64,000 nucleotides of DNA from Pelagibacterales bacterium SAG-MED15 (GCA_014654065.1 JACWDM010000001.1:124001-188000); one strand, 5' to 3'. Numbered from the stretch's first letter, positions 53,948-63,154 are shown. Numbers and translations: made by a program. The notes: a model not told the origin generated them from the letters alone.

Positions 53948-56233
53948 ATGAAATTTTTAAAAAAAATTATTTTAATTTTAATATTTTTATTTCCAATCAC
54001 CAATTCGTTTGGAGAGATGTTAACTCATGTTCAAACAGTAACAGTTGACGTTAATGAGGGAGGAGGTCTTGTAGCTGGTATCGAGTTTAATAATGACGGA
54101 ACTAAAATGTTTACAACTTATGCTAATAAAAATGATAGTAATGAACATCGCGTATTAGAATATAATCTAACTACACCTTATGACATATCTACAAGATTTG
54201 CCGCAGGAAATAATGAAAGATGTATATTAGATGGCGTTGCTAGTACTACTATATATGACTTAGAATTTAGTAGTGATGGAATGAAGCTATTTACAACAAC
54301 TAGAGATGCAGGTAGTGATTTAGCGGACGCTGACAAGGCTTATAGATTTGATTTAACTTTACCCTATGATGTTTCAACTTGTACATTAGCTTCTCAAACT
54401 ACAAATTTAGATTCTTCTACCTTTACAAGTGGAAGTCTAGCAGGAAATTTTGATCATGTGGGTTCACAGAATAGAAAACATAGACTACAAGGTATAGAAA
54501 TTAATAATGATGGCACTAAGTTATTTTTAATTTGGATGGACGCTGCTGATGCGGATGTAGGTGCTAGATTATTTGAGTATACACTCTCAACTCCATATGA
54601 CTTAACAACATTGTCACTTGTTACTACTGCAGGAATTGAACTATCTGTTTCAACAACAAATGGTGTAGAAAACCCAGCCTCAATGAGATTTAGCTCTAAC
54701 GGAAAAAGAATTTTTGTAATTAGTCATGATAGTACAGACGCAGGTATAACTCAAATTTCACTTGATACGGTTTATGACACATCATCTTATAAAATAGATG
54801 GTAGAGTTAATTTATTTAGCGCTGTTAGTCCAAAAAACAAAGAACCTAGAGGAGTTGCATTTAATTCAAGTGGGTTAAAATTATATATAGGAAGTGATTT
54901 TAATTACGATTCTGAGACAGAAGCAAACGATGGCGACAATCCAGATCAAGTATTGGAGTTTGATTTGGTCTGTCCTTTTAATATTTTTGTAGGAAAATGT
55001 TCATCTATCACAGAAAATAGTGTTAGAACTGGCATGGCAGAAGCTCAAATAGAACTTGCAAGAAGAACTATTGAAAGTGCAACAAATTCTACTTTAAATA
55101 GATTAAAATGGATAAGAAGAAATGAGGACAAACAAAATTTAACAAACCTTAACATTGATCTTAATTTTTCAAACAAAATTTTAAATTCTCTTACAAAAGC
55201 GGTAAGAGCTTCAACTGCTAAAAAAAATACAAAAGAAAAAGAACAGGATGTGTTTTATTGGAGTGAGGGAAGTATTGCAGTTGGAAGAATGGGCAATACC
55301 AGTATTTCATCATCAAAAGAGATTGAAACTAAGTCATTAACATTTGGCGCTGATAAATTTACGGACAATAATGGTATTGTTGGTTTAGCCTTTAGATATG
55401 GAAGAGATAATACTGATGTTGGTAATTCTGAAAGTACCTTAGATGGAGATACATATAACCTGACATTTTATAATACCAGACCGTCTAAGGTAGACACTAA
55501 ATATATCGATACTATTTTTGGAATTGGAAAAATCAAAACAGATATTCTAACAGTTATGGATGGTAAACATTTAACTGCAAATAGAGGGGGAAAACAAATG
55601 TATGGTACCCTTAAAATTAAAGATGAAATTAAAAAAAATAAATTAACCATAATTCCATCTAGCCAAATAGATTTTGGCCATACAATATTAAATGCTTATG
55701 ATGAAGTAGGTAAAGGTGCCATAAGTGTTAAAAAACAACATGTGAAATCAAGAAATTTAAGAGCAACAGTTGCGGCATCACATGATTTAGAAAACGATAG
55801 ATATTCAATTAAAAGACATGGAAAATTGGAGTACCAAGCTAATTTAAAACGTTCATCAGAATTTAAATATACATATGTTGATGAAAGATCAAAATCATTC
55901 AGTGAAAAATTAGCGCCTGGCTCATTTCATAATATTAATGGTGAAATTGGTATCGATATAGTGTTCCCAGAGAATTATAGTATTTTTATCATTTATGAAA
56001 GAAACCAAGCTTTAGATTACGGACATACCGACAATATTCATATAGCTTTAGGTTATTTACCCAACAAAGATACTGAGTATGCTTTTAAAATAGAAGGTTC
56101 AGAAAATTTAGTATCGAAATTTGAAATCAAGAAAGATATAAATGGTTTTGACTTAAGCTTTAATTTAAATGACGACTTAACAAACTTAGGCGATTCAAGG
56201 GAAGCAAATATAGAATTAAATAAAGTCTTTTAA
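53948..56233 (+). CDS. Autotransporter-like outer membrane protein with five propeller-type repeats
   Basis: A 761-residue exported protein. A signal peptide (1-22) is followed by five repeats (about 40-345) of the type FNNDGTKMF, then EYNLTTPYDIST, that resemble blades of a surface beta-propeller. A helical linker with paired Arg/Lys follows (about 355-425). The last 330 residues have the alternating pattern of an autotransporter beta-barrel, starting YWSEGSIAVGRMG and ending in Phe (NKVF), the usual barrel terminus. It is probably displayed on the cell surface. It is embedded in an operon of cytoplasmic enzymes 15 bases after the kinase gene. Confidence 0.8.
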   Translation: MKFLKKIILILIFLFPITNSFGEMLTHVQTVTVDVNEGGGLVAGIEFNNDGTKMFTTYANKNDSNEHRVLEYNLTTPYDISTRFAAGNNERCILDGVASTTIYDLEFSSDGMKLFTTTRDAGSDLADADKAYRFDLTLPYDVSTCTLASQTTNLDSSTFTSGSLAGNFDHVGSQNRKHRLQGIEINNDGTKLFLIWMDAADADVGARLFEYTLSTPYDLTTLSLVTTAGIELSVSTTNGVENPASMRFSSNGKRIFVISHDSTDAGITQISLDTVYDTSSYKIDGRVNLFSAVSPKNKEPRGVAFNSSGLKLYIGSDFNYDSETEANDGDNPDQVLEFDLVCPFNIFVGKCSSITENSVRTGMAEAQIELARRTIESATNSTLNRLKWIRRNEDKQNLTNLNIDLNFSNKILNSLTKAVRASTAKKNTKEKEQDVFYWSEGSIAVGRMGNTSISSSKEIETKSLTFGADKFTDNNGIVGLAFRYGRDNTDVGNSESTLDGDTYNLTFYNTRPSKVDTKYIDTIFGIGKIKTDILTVMDGKHLTANRGGKQMYGTLKIKDEIKKNKLTIIPSSQIDFGHTILNAYDEVGKGAISVKKQHVKSRNLRATVAASHDLENDRYSIKRHGKLEYQANLKRSSEFKYTYVDERSKSFSEKLAPGSFHNINGEIGIDIVFPENYSIFIIYERNQALDYGHTDNIHIALGYLPNKDTEYAFKIEGSENLVSKFEIKKDINGFDLSFNLNDDLTNLGDSREANIELNKVF

Positions 56234-56273
56234 TTTAAATTATTAAGTTTAAAATAATCTATTAGGAGTATCT

Positions 56274-56648
56274 ATGAGCTACAAATGGGATAATAAAAAA
56301 CCAACCGCACAAATGCTAGGCAGATGGCAACCGTTTCATGATGGCCACTACGCCTTATTTAAAGAAATAATAAAAAAAACTGGACAGGTTTGTATTCAAA
56401 TAAGAGATGTACAGGGAGTAGATGATAATCCATTTGATTTTGATACTGTTAAAAAGAAAATAGAAGAAAGATTAAATCCAGAATTTGAGGGTAGATTTAA
56501 AGTTATGCTAGTCCCGAATATTACAAATATTTCTTATGGCAGAGGGGTGGGGTACAAAATAGAAGAAGTAGTTTTACCTGATGAAATACAAAAAATATCA
56601 GCAACAAAAATAAGAGCAAAAATGAGAGAGGATGGCGATCTTAAGTGA
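56274..56648 (+). CDS. Small nucleotidyltransferase (cytidylyltransferase-like)
   Basis: A 124-residue nucleotidyltransferase of the HxGH superfamily. GRWQPFHDGH near 17-26 carries the HxGH motif (HDGH) and ISATKIRAKMR near 108-118 the second nucleotide-binding motif. Length matches stand-alone CTP or ATP transferases (about 125-165), with similarity to NMN or glycerol-3-phosphate types. Substrate unknown. It overlaps the 2OG-oxygenase gene by 4 bases. AGGAG lies before its ATG. Confidence 0.8.
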   Translation: MSYKWDNKKPTAQMLGRWQPFHDGHYALFKEIIKKTGQVCIQIRDVQGVDDNPFDFDTVKKKIEERLNPEFEGRFKVMLVPNITNISYGRGVGYKIEEVVLPDEIQKISATKIRAKMREDGDLK

Positions 56649-57496
56649 ATGAAAGATTAAGTTCCATTGTAGATTTAGAAAAATATCCAATTCATGATCT
56701 AGACTCACCAGTTATTAAAGATTTAATTTCAAGGTGCAAAGAACAATTAAATAATAATAGTTGTGCAGTCATAAAAAACTTTATTTTACCAAAATCTTTA
56801 ATGACAATGAATAAGGAGTTAGAATGTCAGTTAGATGAAGTTTATATGTCTAAAGAAAAAATCAATGCTTATTTGTATGCTAAAGACGACCCATCACTCC
56901 CAAAAGAAAATCCAAAAAGAATATTTATGGAAAGATACAATGGTTATTTAAATTCGGATTGCTTTTCAGAAAATTCTGAAATGAAATTTCTTTATGAAGC
57001 TGATGAATTATTAAAATTTGTATCTCAATGTCTTGGTGTCTCTCCTATTTATAGATGGGCTGACCCATTAGCAAGGCACGCATATAATGTCATGGAACCA
57101 GAGGGAATACTTCCTTGGCACTTTGATAGTTGTGAATTCACATTAAGTTTAATGATTCAAAAACCAGAAAAAGGTGGAATATTTGAATATTGTCCAAACA
57201 TAAGATCTCCAGGAAATGAAAACTTTGAAGATGTTGCAAAAGTAATTAGTGGAGATAGAGAAAGAGTTAAACAATTAGACCTAGAACCAGGAGATCTTCA
57301 AATATTTAAAGGAAGGTTCACTTTGCATAGGGTAACAAAAATAGAAGGACAAAAACCAAGATATATGTGCATACCAGCCTATGTATTAGATCCATACAGA
57401 GTTAATACGCCCGAACATTCAAAAGCTATATATGGTAAAGTTTTACCAATCCATTATGAAAGAAACGAAAAAAGATCAGATGGATTAGCAGATTAA
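56645..57496 (+). CDS. 2-oxoglutarate/Fe(II) oxygenase-like protein
   Basis: A 283-residue double-stranded beta-helix oxygenase. The iron triad is visible as HFD in PWHFDSCEFTLSL near 158-170 and His in FTLHRVTKIEGQKPRY near 227-242, with the Arg for 2OG in the same segment. It resembles phytanoyl-CoA-dioxygenase relatives. The substrate is not evident. It overlaps the nucleotidyltransferase gene by 4 bases and precedes an enoyl-CoA hydratase gene by 3. Confidence 0.8.
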   Translation: MNERLSSIVDLEKYPIHDLDSPVIKDLISRCKEQLNNNSCAVIKNFILPKSLMTMNKELECQLDEVYMSKEKINAYLYAKDDPSLPKENPKRIFMERYNGYLNSDCFSENSEMKFLYEADELLKFVSQCLGVSPIYRWADPLARHAYNVMEPEGILPWHFDSCEFTLSLMIQKPEKGGIFEYCPNIRSPGNENFEDVAKVISGDRERVKQLDLEPGDLQIFKGRFTLHRVTKIEGQKPRYMCIPAYVLDPYRVNTPEHSKAIYGKVLPIHYERNEKRSDGLAD

Positions 57497-57499
57497 ATA

Positions 57500-58276
57500 A
57501 TGAGCAATATTAAAATCAAAAATATAAGTAAGAACGTATCTTCAATTATAATCAATGAGCCAAAAGCTTATAATTCATTATCATTTAAAAACTTAAATGA
57601 TTTAATAAAAGCTTTCGATAAACTTAATGTTAGTAAATCAACTAAAGTTATTATTATAGAAGGATCAGGCCCAGGTTTTAGCGCTGGACATAATTTAAAA
57701 GAGGTAAGAGGTCTTAAATCAAAGTCTAAATATCAAAAACTTTTTAATCTTTGTTCAAAATTAATGATAAAAATTGTTGAGGGTAGAAAGCCTGTAATCG
57801 CAAAAGTACATGGTGCAGCTTTTGCAGCCGGATGTCAGTTAGTTGCAAGTTGTGATTTAGCTTACAGTACCAATGATGCAAAATTTGCTACTCCGGGTGT
57901 TAATATTGGATTATTTTGTAGTACACCTATGGTCGCTGTTAGCAGAAAAGTTAGTAGAAAAAAAATGATGAAGATGTTGCTTACAGGGGATCCAATAAAT
58001 GCAAAATATGCAAAAGAAATTGGTTTGATTAATGATCATTTCTCAAAATCTAAACTTAATAAAGAAGTTTTAAAGATAGCTAATCTAATTGCATCAAAAT
58101 CTAATTTAACAATTAAAATTGGAAAACAAGCATTTTATAAACAATTAGAAATGCCATTAAGAAAAGCATATGACTTTACTAGTAGGATGATGACTTTAAA
58201 TATGATGGCTATGGATGCTAAAGAGGGAATATCAGCTTTTATAGAAAAACGAAAACCAAAATGGAAAAACAAATAA
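57500..58276 (+). CDS. Enoyl-CoA hydratase/isomerase family protein
   Basis: A 258-residue crotonase-fold protein. The oxyanion-hole segments are GPGFSAGHNLKEV near 57-69 and VHGAAFAAGCQLVASCD near 101-117, and a CSTPMVAVSR segment near 140. It hydrates or isomerises an acyl-CoA. If the DddP-like gene does produce acrylate, an acryloyl-CoA step is one possible role, but fatty acid or amino acid breakdown is equally likely. Its stop overlaps the start of the next gene by one base. Confidence 0.85.
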   Translation: MSNIKIKNISKNVSSIIINEPKAYNSLSFKNLNDLIKAFDKLNVSKSTKVIIIEGSGPGFSAGHNLKEVRGLKSKSKYQKLFNLCSKLMIKIVEGRKPVIAKVHGAAFAAGCQLVASCDLAYSTNDAKFATPGVNIGLFCSTPMVAVSRKVSRKKMMKMLLTGDPINAKYAKEIGLINDHFSKSKLNKEVLKIANLIASKSNLTIKIGKQAFYKQLEMPLRKAYDFTSRMMTLNMMAMDAKEGISAFIEKRKPKWKNK

Positions 58277-58737
58277 TGAGTAATATTGAAAGCATACTAA
58301 GAGATTCAAAAACAATAGCTATGATTGGTGTTAGCTCTATGAAAAAAGGAGAAGACCCTAAAAATCTTAAAAGAAAACCGTCTAATATAGTAATGAAGTA
58401 TATGCAGGATTTTGGATACAAAGTAATACCTATAAATCCATTTGCAAAAGGTGAAATTATTCATGGAGAAAAAGTTATTGGTGACTTAAAGGAGATAGAA
58501 ACAAAAATTGATATTGTTGATGTTTTTCGTCCTTCACCAGAAACACCAGAGATTGCAAAACAGGCTGCAGAAATTGGTGCAAAAACACTCTGGTTACAAT
58601 ATGGGATTCAACATGAAGAGGCAAAAAAAATTGCCTCAGATAATAAAATGAATTATTTCGAAAATTTATGCATTAAGCAAGAATATCAAAAAATTTTTGA
58701 AAAAATGAATCCCGTTTTTCCAGTTTTAAAAAAATAA
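58276..58737 (+). CDS. CoA-binding domain protein (YccU-like)
   Basis: A 153-residue Rossmann-type CoA-binding protein. IAMIGVSSMKKGEDP near 14-28, YKVIPINPFAKGE near 48-60, IVDVFRPSPETPEIA near 79-93 and TLWLQYGI near 103-110 are family features. The ATG at 58276 overlaps the hydratase stop (TAATG) and is preferred to an in-frame ATG 15 bases upstream. It probably binds CoA or an acyl-CoA. Coupling to an enoyl-CoA hydratase gene supports that. Confidence 0.85.
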   Translation: MSNIESILRDSKTIAMIGVSSMKKGEDPKNLKRKPSNIVMKYMQDFGYKVIPINPFAKGEIIHGEKVIGDLKEIETKIDIVDVFRPSPETPEIAKQAAEIGAKTLWLQYGIQHEEAKKIASDNKMNYFENLCIKQEYQKIFEKMNPVFPVLKK

Positions 58738-58747
58738 AGTTTTACCA

Positions 58748-59326
58748 ATGTATAAAAAAGTTTTATTTTTTTTATTTTTAATTTTTATAAGCTCAAACTC
58801 ATCAGCTAAAGAAACTGATAAAGCATATTTTGGTGGCGGATGTTTCTGGTGTATGGAAGAGTCTTTTGAAAAAGCAGAGGGTGTTATTGAGGTAATTTCA
58901 GGATATTCTGGAGGCACAACAGAAAATCCCACATATAAAGAAGTAACTTATGGTGACACTGGACATTTCGAGGTTGTAGAGATTATTTATGATAAATCAC
59001 TAACAAATTATAAAAAACTGTTAGAAATTTTTTGGATCAATATTGATCCTTTTGATGCCAAAGGCCAATTCTGTGACAAGGGATACAGTTATAGATCTGT
59101 AGCATTTTATAAAACAAATGACGAAAAGATAGAAATTAAAGAAAGTATTAAAGAAATAGAAAAAAAATTTAACAAAGAGGTAGTAACTTATCATAGAGAG
59201 TTTGATAAGTTTTACAAAGCTGAAAAGTATCACCAAAATTATTATCAAGAGAATTTTGTAAATTACTTATTATATAAAAAAGGATGTGGGAGAGAAAAAA
59301 AATTAGATAATATTTGGAAAAATTAA
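58748..59326 (+). CDS. msrA: Exported peptide methionine sulphoxide reductase A
   Basis: A 192-residue MsrA. The catalytic site GCFWCMEE has nucleophile Cys32, and EVTYGDTGHFE near 64-74 and CGREKKLDNIW near the C-terminus hold the remaining family residues. A signal peptide (about 1-20, cleavage after SSA) places it in the periplasm, unlike the cytoplasmic form of many bacteria. It repairs oxidised methionine in exported proteins. It ends the 12-gene plus-strand run and converges with the ATP-grasp gene 3 bases away. Confidence 0.9.
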   Translation: MYKKVLFFLFLIFISSNSSAKETDKAYFGGGCFWCMEESFEKAEGVIEVISGYSGGTTENPTYKEVTYGDTGHFEVVEIIYDKSLTNYKKLLEIFWINIDPFDAKGQFCDKGYSYRSVAFYKTNDEKIEIKESIKEIEKKFNKEVVTYHREFDKFYKAEKYHQNYYQENFVNYLLYKKGCGREKKLDNIWKN

Positions 59327-59329
59327 TAA

Positions 59330-60793
59330 TTAATCAACTATTAAAGTATCTTTTGAACCACCACCTTGTGAACTATTAACAATTGTACTTCCTTTTCTCA
59401 AGGCAACTCTTGTGAGACCCCCAGTTGTTACATAGGTAGTTTTTCCATTTAAAATAAATGGTCTTAGATCTAAATGACGTGGTTCAATACTATTATCAGT
59501 AATTGTTGGAGCAGTCGAAAGTGTTTCAAGGGGTTGAGCAATAAATTCTCGTGGATTTTTTTTAATTTTTTTTATAGTTTCCTCTTTTTCTTTTTTTGAT
59601 GCTTTAGGACCAATCATAATACCATAACCTCCTGATGCATTTGCAGGTTTTACTACTAATTTTGAAATATTTTCAATTATATATTTTTTTTGTAATTCTT
59701 CATGACATAAATATGTTTCTACTTGATTTAAAATCGGTTGCTCACCTAAATAATATACAATCATTTTATTTACATATGAATAAACCACTTTATCATCAGC
59801 AATCCCTGTTCCTATTGCATTTACAATTCCTACATTTTTTTTCAACCAACATTTAAATAATCCTGGAACGCCAATCACTGACTCTTTATTAAAAGCTTTT
59901 GGATCTAAAAAATTATCATCAAGACGTCTGTATATACAATCTACTTTTAAGGGACCTTTAACCGTTTTCATGTATACACAATCATTTTCTACAAAAAGAT
60001 CTTTACCTTCTACTAATGCGATACCCATTTGTTCTGCTAAAAATTCATGCTCAAAATATGCTGAATTATAAACTCCAGGTGTTAGCAAAACCATGTGAGG
60101 GTTTGTGGTTTTTTTTGGAATGCATTCCAGCATACAATTATAAAGTTTGTTTGTATATTGATGAATTGATGAAACTTTATATCGAGTAAATAATTCTGGG
60201 AAAACGTCTCTCATAACCATTCTATTTTCCAGCATGTACGAGACTCCAGAAGGTACACGTAAATTATCCTCTAAAACTAAATAATCTCCATTTTTATTTC
60301 TTATCAAATCTATACCCGATATATTTGCCCATGCTTTATATTTTGGAGAAAAACCATCACATTCTTTCACGTAGTAGGGAGAGTTATAAATAATTTCCTT
60401 TGGTACTATACTATCTTTAAATATTTTTTTTTGATTATAAACATCGTCAATAAATAAATTTAAAGCTTTTGATCTTTGCTTTAATCCTTTTGAAACTTTA
60501 TTCCACTGAATTTTAGGAATAATTCTTGGAATAATATCTAAAGGCCATTTTTTTTGTTCAGCTCTGTTATTTGCCGCATAGACTCTAAAGTTAATACCTC
60601 TAGCACTTATTGTACTTTGGCAATTTTTTTCAATTTCTTGGAGTTTCTTTTTTCCATGTCTTTCTAAAATACTCGATATTATAGTAGCATGCTTCCTAAG
60701 TTTGTTATCTTTTGTGAAATAGCCATCATAAGCTTCTTCAGAATTATAATTTTCCCATATTTTAGACATTTTAAATTGTTTATTATTTGGCAA
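59330..60793 (-). CDS. Circularly permuted ATP-grasp protein
   Basis: A 487-residue member of the circularly permuted ATP-grasp family (former DUF404/DUF407). Landmarks are AANNRAEQKKWPLDIIPRII, PSGVSYMLENRMVM, VLLTPGVYNSAYFEHEFLA split over a strand-loop, CIYRRLDD near 288 and KPANASGGYGIMIGP. The family is thought to make peptide-like bonds and is commonly found with alpha-E, a transglutaminase-like protein and Anbu. Here it diverges from an Anbu gene with 81 bases between. The alpha-E and transglutaminase-like partners are absent from the window. Confidence 0.88.
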   Translation of the reverse strand: MPNNKQFKMSKIWENYNSEEAYDGYFTKDNKLRKHATIISSILERHGKKKLQEIEKNCQSTISARGINFRVYAANNRAEQKKWPLDIIPRIIPKIQWNKVSKGLKQRSKALNLFIDDVYNQKKIFKDSIVPKEIIYNSPYYVKECDGFSPKYKAWANISGIDLIRNKNGDYLVLEDNLRVPSGVSYMLENRMVMRDVFPELFTRYKVSSIHQYTNKLYNCMLECIPKKTTNPHMVLLTPGVYNSAYFEHEFLAEQMGIALVEGKDLFVENDCVYMKTVKGPLKVDCIYRRLDDNFLDPKAFNKESVIGVPGLFKCWLKKNVGIVNAIGTGIADDKVVYSYVNKMIVYYLGEQPILNQVETYLCHEELQKKYIIENISKLVVKPANASGGYGIMIGPKASKKEKEETIKKIKKNPREFIAQPLETLSTAPTITDNSIEPRHLDLRPFILNGKTTYVTTGGLTRVALRKGSTIVNSSQGGGSKDTLIVD

Positions 60794-60874
60794 AATTAAT
60801 CAAATGCATATTGAATATACCAGATATGTTATTTTTAAATTGTAACTTTGCTATATATTAAATATTAATAAATC

Positions 60875-61600
60875 ATGACTTATTGTGTAGGTATAAAAGC
60901 ATCAAATGGAATCGTTTTTGCGTCAGACTCTAGAACTAACGCAGGTCTTGATAATGTGAATATTTACTCGAAAATGTTTACTTATGATGTGGGTGATAGA
61001 ACAATTATTATTGTTACTTCTGGTAATTTGGGAACCTCTCAAGCAGTTTTTAAATCTATTGAAAAAGATTTAAAAGGATCAACAGGCATAATGAATTTAA
61101 ATACTTGTAAAGATTTTGATCAAATTGCATCCTACATAGGAGCTCTAAATATTGAACATTCATCTCCCAAAGGAATGAATACTGATACTGTTTTACTTGG
61201 ATCAACGTTTATTGTTGGAGGGCAAATAAAGAATCAGCCGCTTGAATTGTATTTAGTTTATCCACAAGGTAACTATATAAAACCTGCTGATAGCAAGCCA
61301 TATTTAGTTATTGGAGAAGTAAAATACGGCAAACCCATTTTGGATAGAGTAATAAAACCCGAGGTTTTAATTGGAGACGCTGCTCGATGTGCACTCATAT
61401 CGATGGACTCAACTTTAAAAAGTGACTTAACTGTTGGACCACCAATAGATTTTGCAGTTTATAAAAAAGATGAATATAAAATTTCTTCACAAAAATGTTT
61501 AAATATAAATGATAACGATTATGCCCAAGTATGCAATCAATGGTCAAAAGGAATTTTGAAAATATTTGATGAATTCCCACGATTTGATTGGGAGAAATAA
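60875..61600 (+). CDS. anbu: Anbu (bacterial proteasome-like) peptidase
   Basis: A 241-residue Ntn-hydrolase related to proteasome beta subunits and HslV. It starts MTYCVGIKASNGIVFASDSR, very like Anbu proteins, where Thr2 becomes the nucleophile. ASDSRTNAGLDNV, YDVGDRTIIIVTSGNLGT and an acidic C-terminal stretch follow. Anbu forms ring or spiral oligomers whose substrate is unsettled. Divergence from the permuted ATP-grasp gene preserves half of the usual Anbu neighbourhood. The flavodoxin-fold gene starts 3 bases after its stop. Confidence 0.9.
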   Translation: MTYCVGIKASNGIVFASDSRTNAGLDNVNIYSKMFTYDVGDRTIIIVTSGNLGTSQAVFKSIEKDLKGSTGIMNLNTCKDFDQIASYIGALNIEHSSPKGMNTDTVLLGSTFIVGGQIKNQPLELYLVYPQGNYIKPADSKPYLVIGEVKYGKPILDRVIKPEVLIGDAARCALISMDSTLKSDLTVGPPIDFAVYKKDEYKISSQKCLNINDNDYAQVCNQWSKGILKIFDEFPRFDWEK

Positions 61601-61603
61601 AAG

Positions 61604-62182
61604 TTGCTAAAATCAAAAAAAATATTTTTAGTATTTAGCCACTATAACGAAGACTCATTTAATGCTGCCATAAGAGATACGTTTATAAAATCCCTTAAAG
61701 ATAAAGGGCATGAAGTTGATTGTGTTGACTTATATAAAGAAAAATTTAATCCAGTTTTTGCGGGTGAAAAGCCTGATGATGTAGTTTTAAATCACAGAGA
61801 TAGAATTGAAAAAAGTGATGTTATTTCAATTATTGCACCAATTTGGAATTTTCGATTACCAGCAATAGCGGAAGGCTGGATTGACAAAGTTTTAGCACCA
61901 CCGTGGGCATTCACATTTAAAAAGCTAATAGGCAATTATGGTTATCCGATTGGGAATTTAAAAGGAAAAAAAGCTGTTATTTTTTGTACATATGGGTCAC
62001 CTCAATTTGCAATAAGAACTTTCTTTTTAAACATGCCAACAAAAAGACTAAAAAGAGGAGTTTTCAATCTTTGCGGTATTAGGGATATTGTTTATAAAAG
62101 ATTTTTTTCTGTACCATTTGTTTCAGATGAAAAAAGAAAAAAGTTTCTTAACGAAGTAGTCGATACTGCAGATAAAATTTAA
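61604..62182 (+). CDS. Flavodoxin-fold NAD(P)H:quinone oxidoreductase-like protein
   Basis: A 192-residue flavodoxin-fold protein of the KefF/MdaB group. The core APIWNFRLPAIAEGWIDKV near 82-100 and TYGSPQFAI near 128-136 fit FMN-binding NAD(P)H quinone reductases. The only plausible start is TTG at 61604, 3 bases after the Anbu stop; the next in-frame ATG would remove most of the fold. It may protect against quinones or reduce electron carriers. Converges with the 2OG-oxygenase gene. Confidence 0.8.
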   Translation: MLKSKKIFLVFSHYNEDSFNAAIRDTFIKSLKDKGHEVDCVDLYKEKFNPVFAGEKPDDVVLNHRDRIEKSDVISIIAPIWNFRLPAIAEGWIDKVLAPPWAFTFKKLIGNYGYPIGNLKGKKAVIFCTYGSPQFAIRTFFLNMPTKRLKRGVFNLCGIRDIVYKRFFSVPFVSDEKRKKFLNEVVDTADKI

Positions 62183-62185
62183 ACT

Positions 62186-63154
62186 TTATCTTTGATATTC
62201 TACAAATTTTTTTAAAGACTTATTTAAAAACTTTTCAAAATATAGACCTTTTTTATGATTAGGCTTATTTGTAAAAAAAGATTTATTCATTTTAAAATCA
62301 TAAGAAGGCTCAAAGAAAAATGGTATCGACATTCTTTTTGTTTTATTCCAAAGTACTCTATGATTTGTGGCTTTAAATTTACCTTTGCTTAAAAACTCTA
62401 AAGCAAGACCTGTATTTACTATTAAAGCATTACGATTAAATGGAACATCGTACCACTTTTTGTTATTTCTATTTTGAACTTGTAAACCACCCTTTTTATC
62501 CTGATATAAAACTGTAAAAATTCCACTATCGACATGAGTTTCACATCCAAGAGCAACACCATCTTGTTTGGATATTTCAACGGGTTTTGTTTGATTTGGG
62601 TAAAAATTAAATCTTAAGGTACTTAATGTTTTTTGTCTTCTAAAAGCTATCTTTGATTTGACTATGTCTAGATTGTAAATTCTTATTATACTTTTAAATA
62701 AAGTTTCACTTAAATTAAAGATATTATCGTAGTAATTTTCTAAAACTTTAATCGATTTTTTATTGAGTGATTTTTTTAGGTCTAGATACTCTATATATTG
62801 GTTCTTAAGTTTTGCCGCATAACTTTTTGTTACTTTTAAATCACCGATGTCCAAACCTTCTTTTCCATTAACATCATTTGGAAAGTATCCTCTATAAATA
62901 TTTTTATTTTTTTTATTCCACTTTTTTGGTGCCAATTTCATTTTATTTAAATTTGATGATTTAAAAAAATTATTACCCACTGAAGTTATATCTTTAATAT
63001 TTTTTTTACTTATTCCATGACTAACAATTTGAAAAAAGCCGATCTCAATAGAAGCCTTTTTGATTTTCAGCAAAGTCTTTTTTGCACTTTCGGTATTAAA
63101 GTTATTATTTATTAATGAGGAGATATTTATTGTTGGTATATAATTTTTACTCAT
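62186..63154 (-). CDS. Isopenicillin N synthase-like 2OG/Fe(II) oxygenase
   Basis: A 322-residue oxygenase of the IPNS/2OG-Fe(II) family. HVDSGIFTVLYQDKKGGLQV (206-225) carries the HxD pair and NHRVLWNKTKRMSIPFF the distal His and the Arg-x-Ser 2OG site. Members modify amino acids, hormones or small metabolites; no substrate can be read here. It overlaps the upstream DMT permease gene by 4 bases (ATGA), so substrate or product transport by that permease is a reasonable guess. Confidence 0.85.
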   Translation of the reverse strand: MSKNYIPTINISSLINNNFNTESAKKTLLKIKKASIEIGFFQIVSHGISKKNIKDITSVGNNFFKSSNLNKMKLAPKKWNKKNKNIYRGYFPNDVNGKEGLDIGDLKVTKSYAAKLKNQYIEYLDLKKSLNKKSIKVLENYYDNIFNLSETLFKSIIRIYNLDIVKSKIAFRRQKTLSTLRFNFYPNQTKPVEISKQDGVALGCETHVDSGIFTVLYQDKKGGLQVQNRNNKKWYDVPFNRNALIVNTGLALEFLSKGKFKATNHRVLWNKTKRMSIPFFFEPSYDFKMNKSFFTNKPNHKKGLYFEKFLNKSLKKFVEYQR

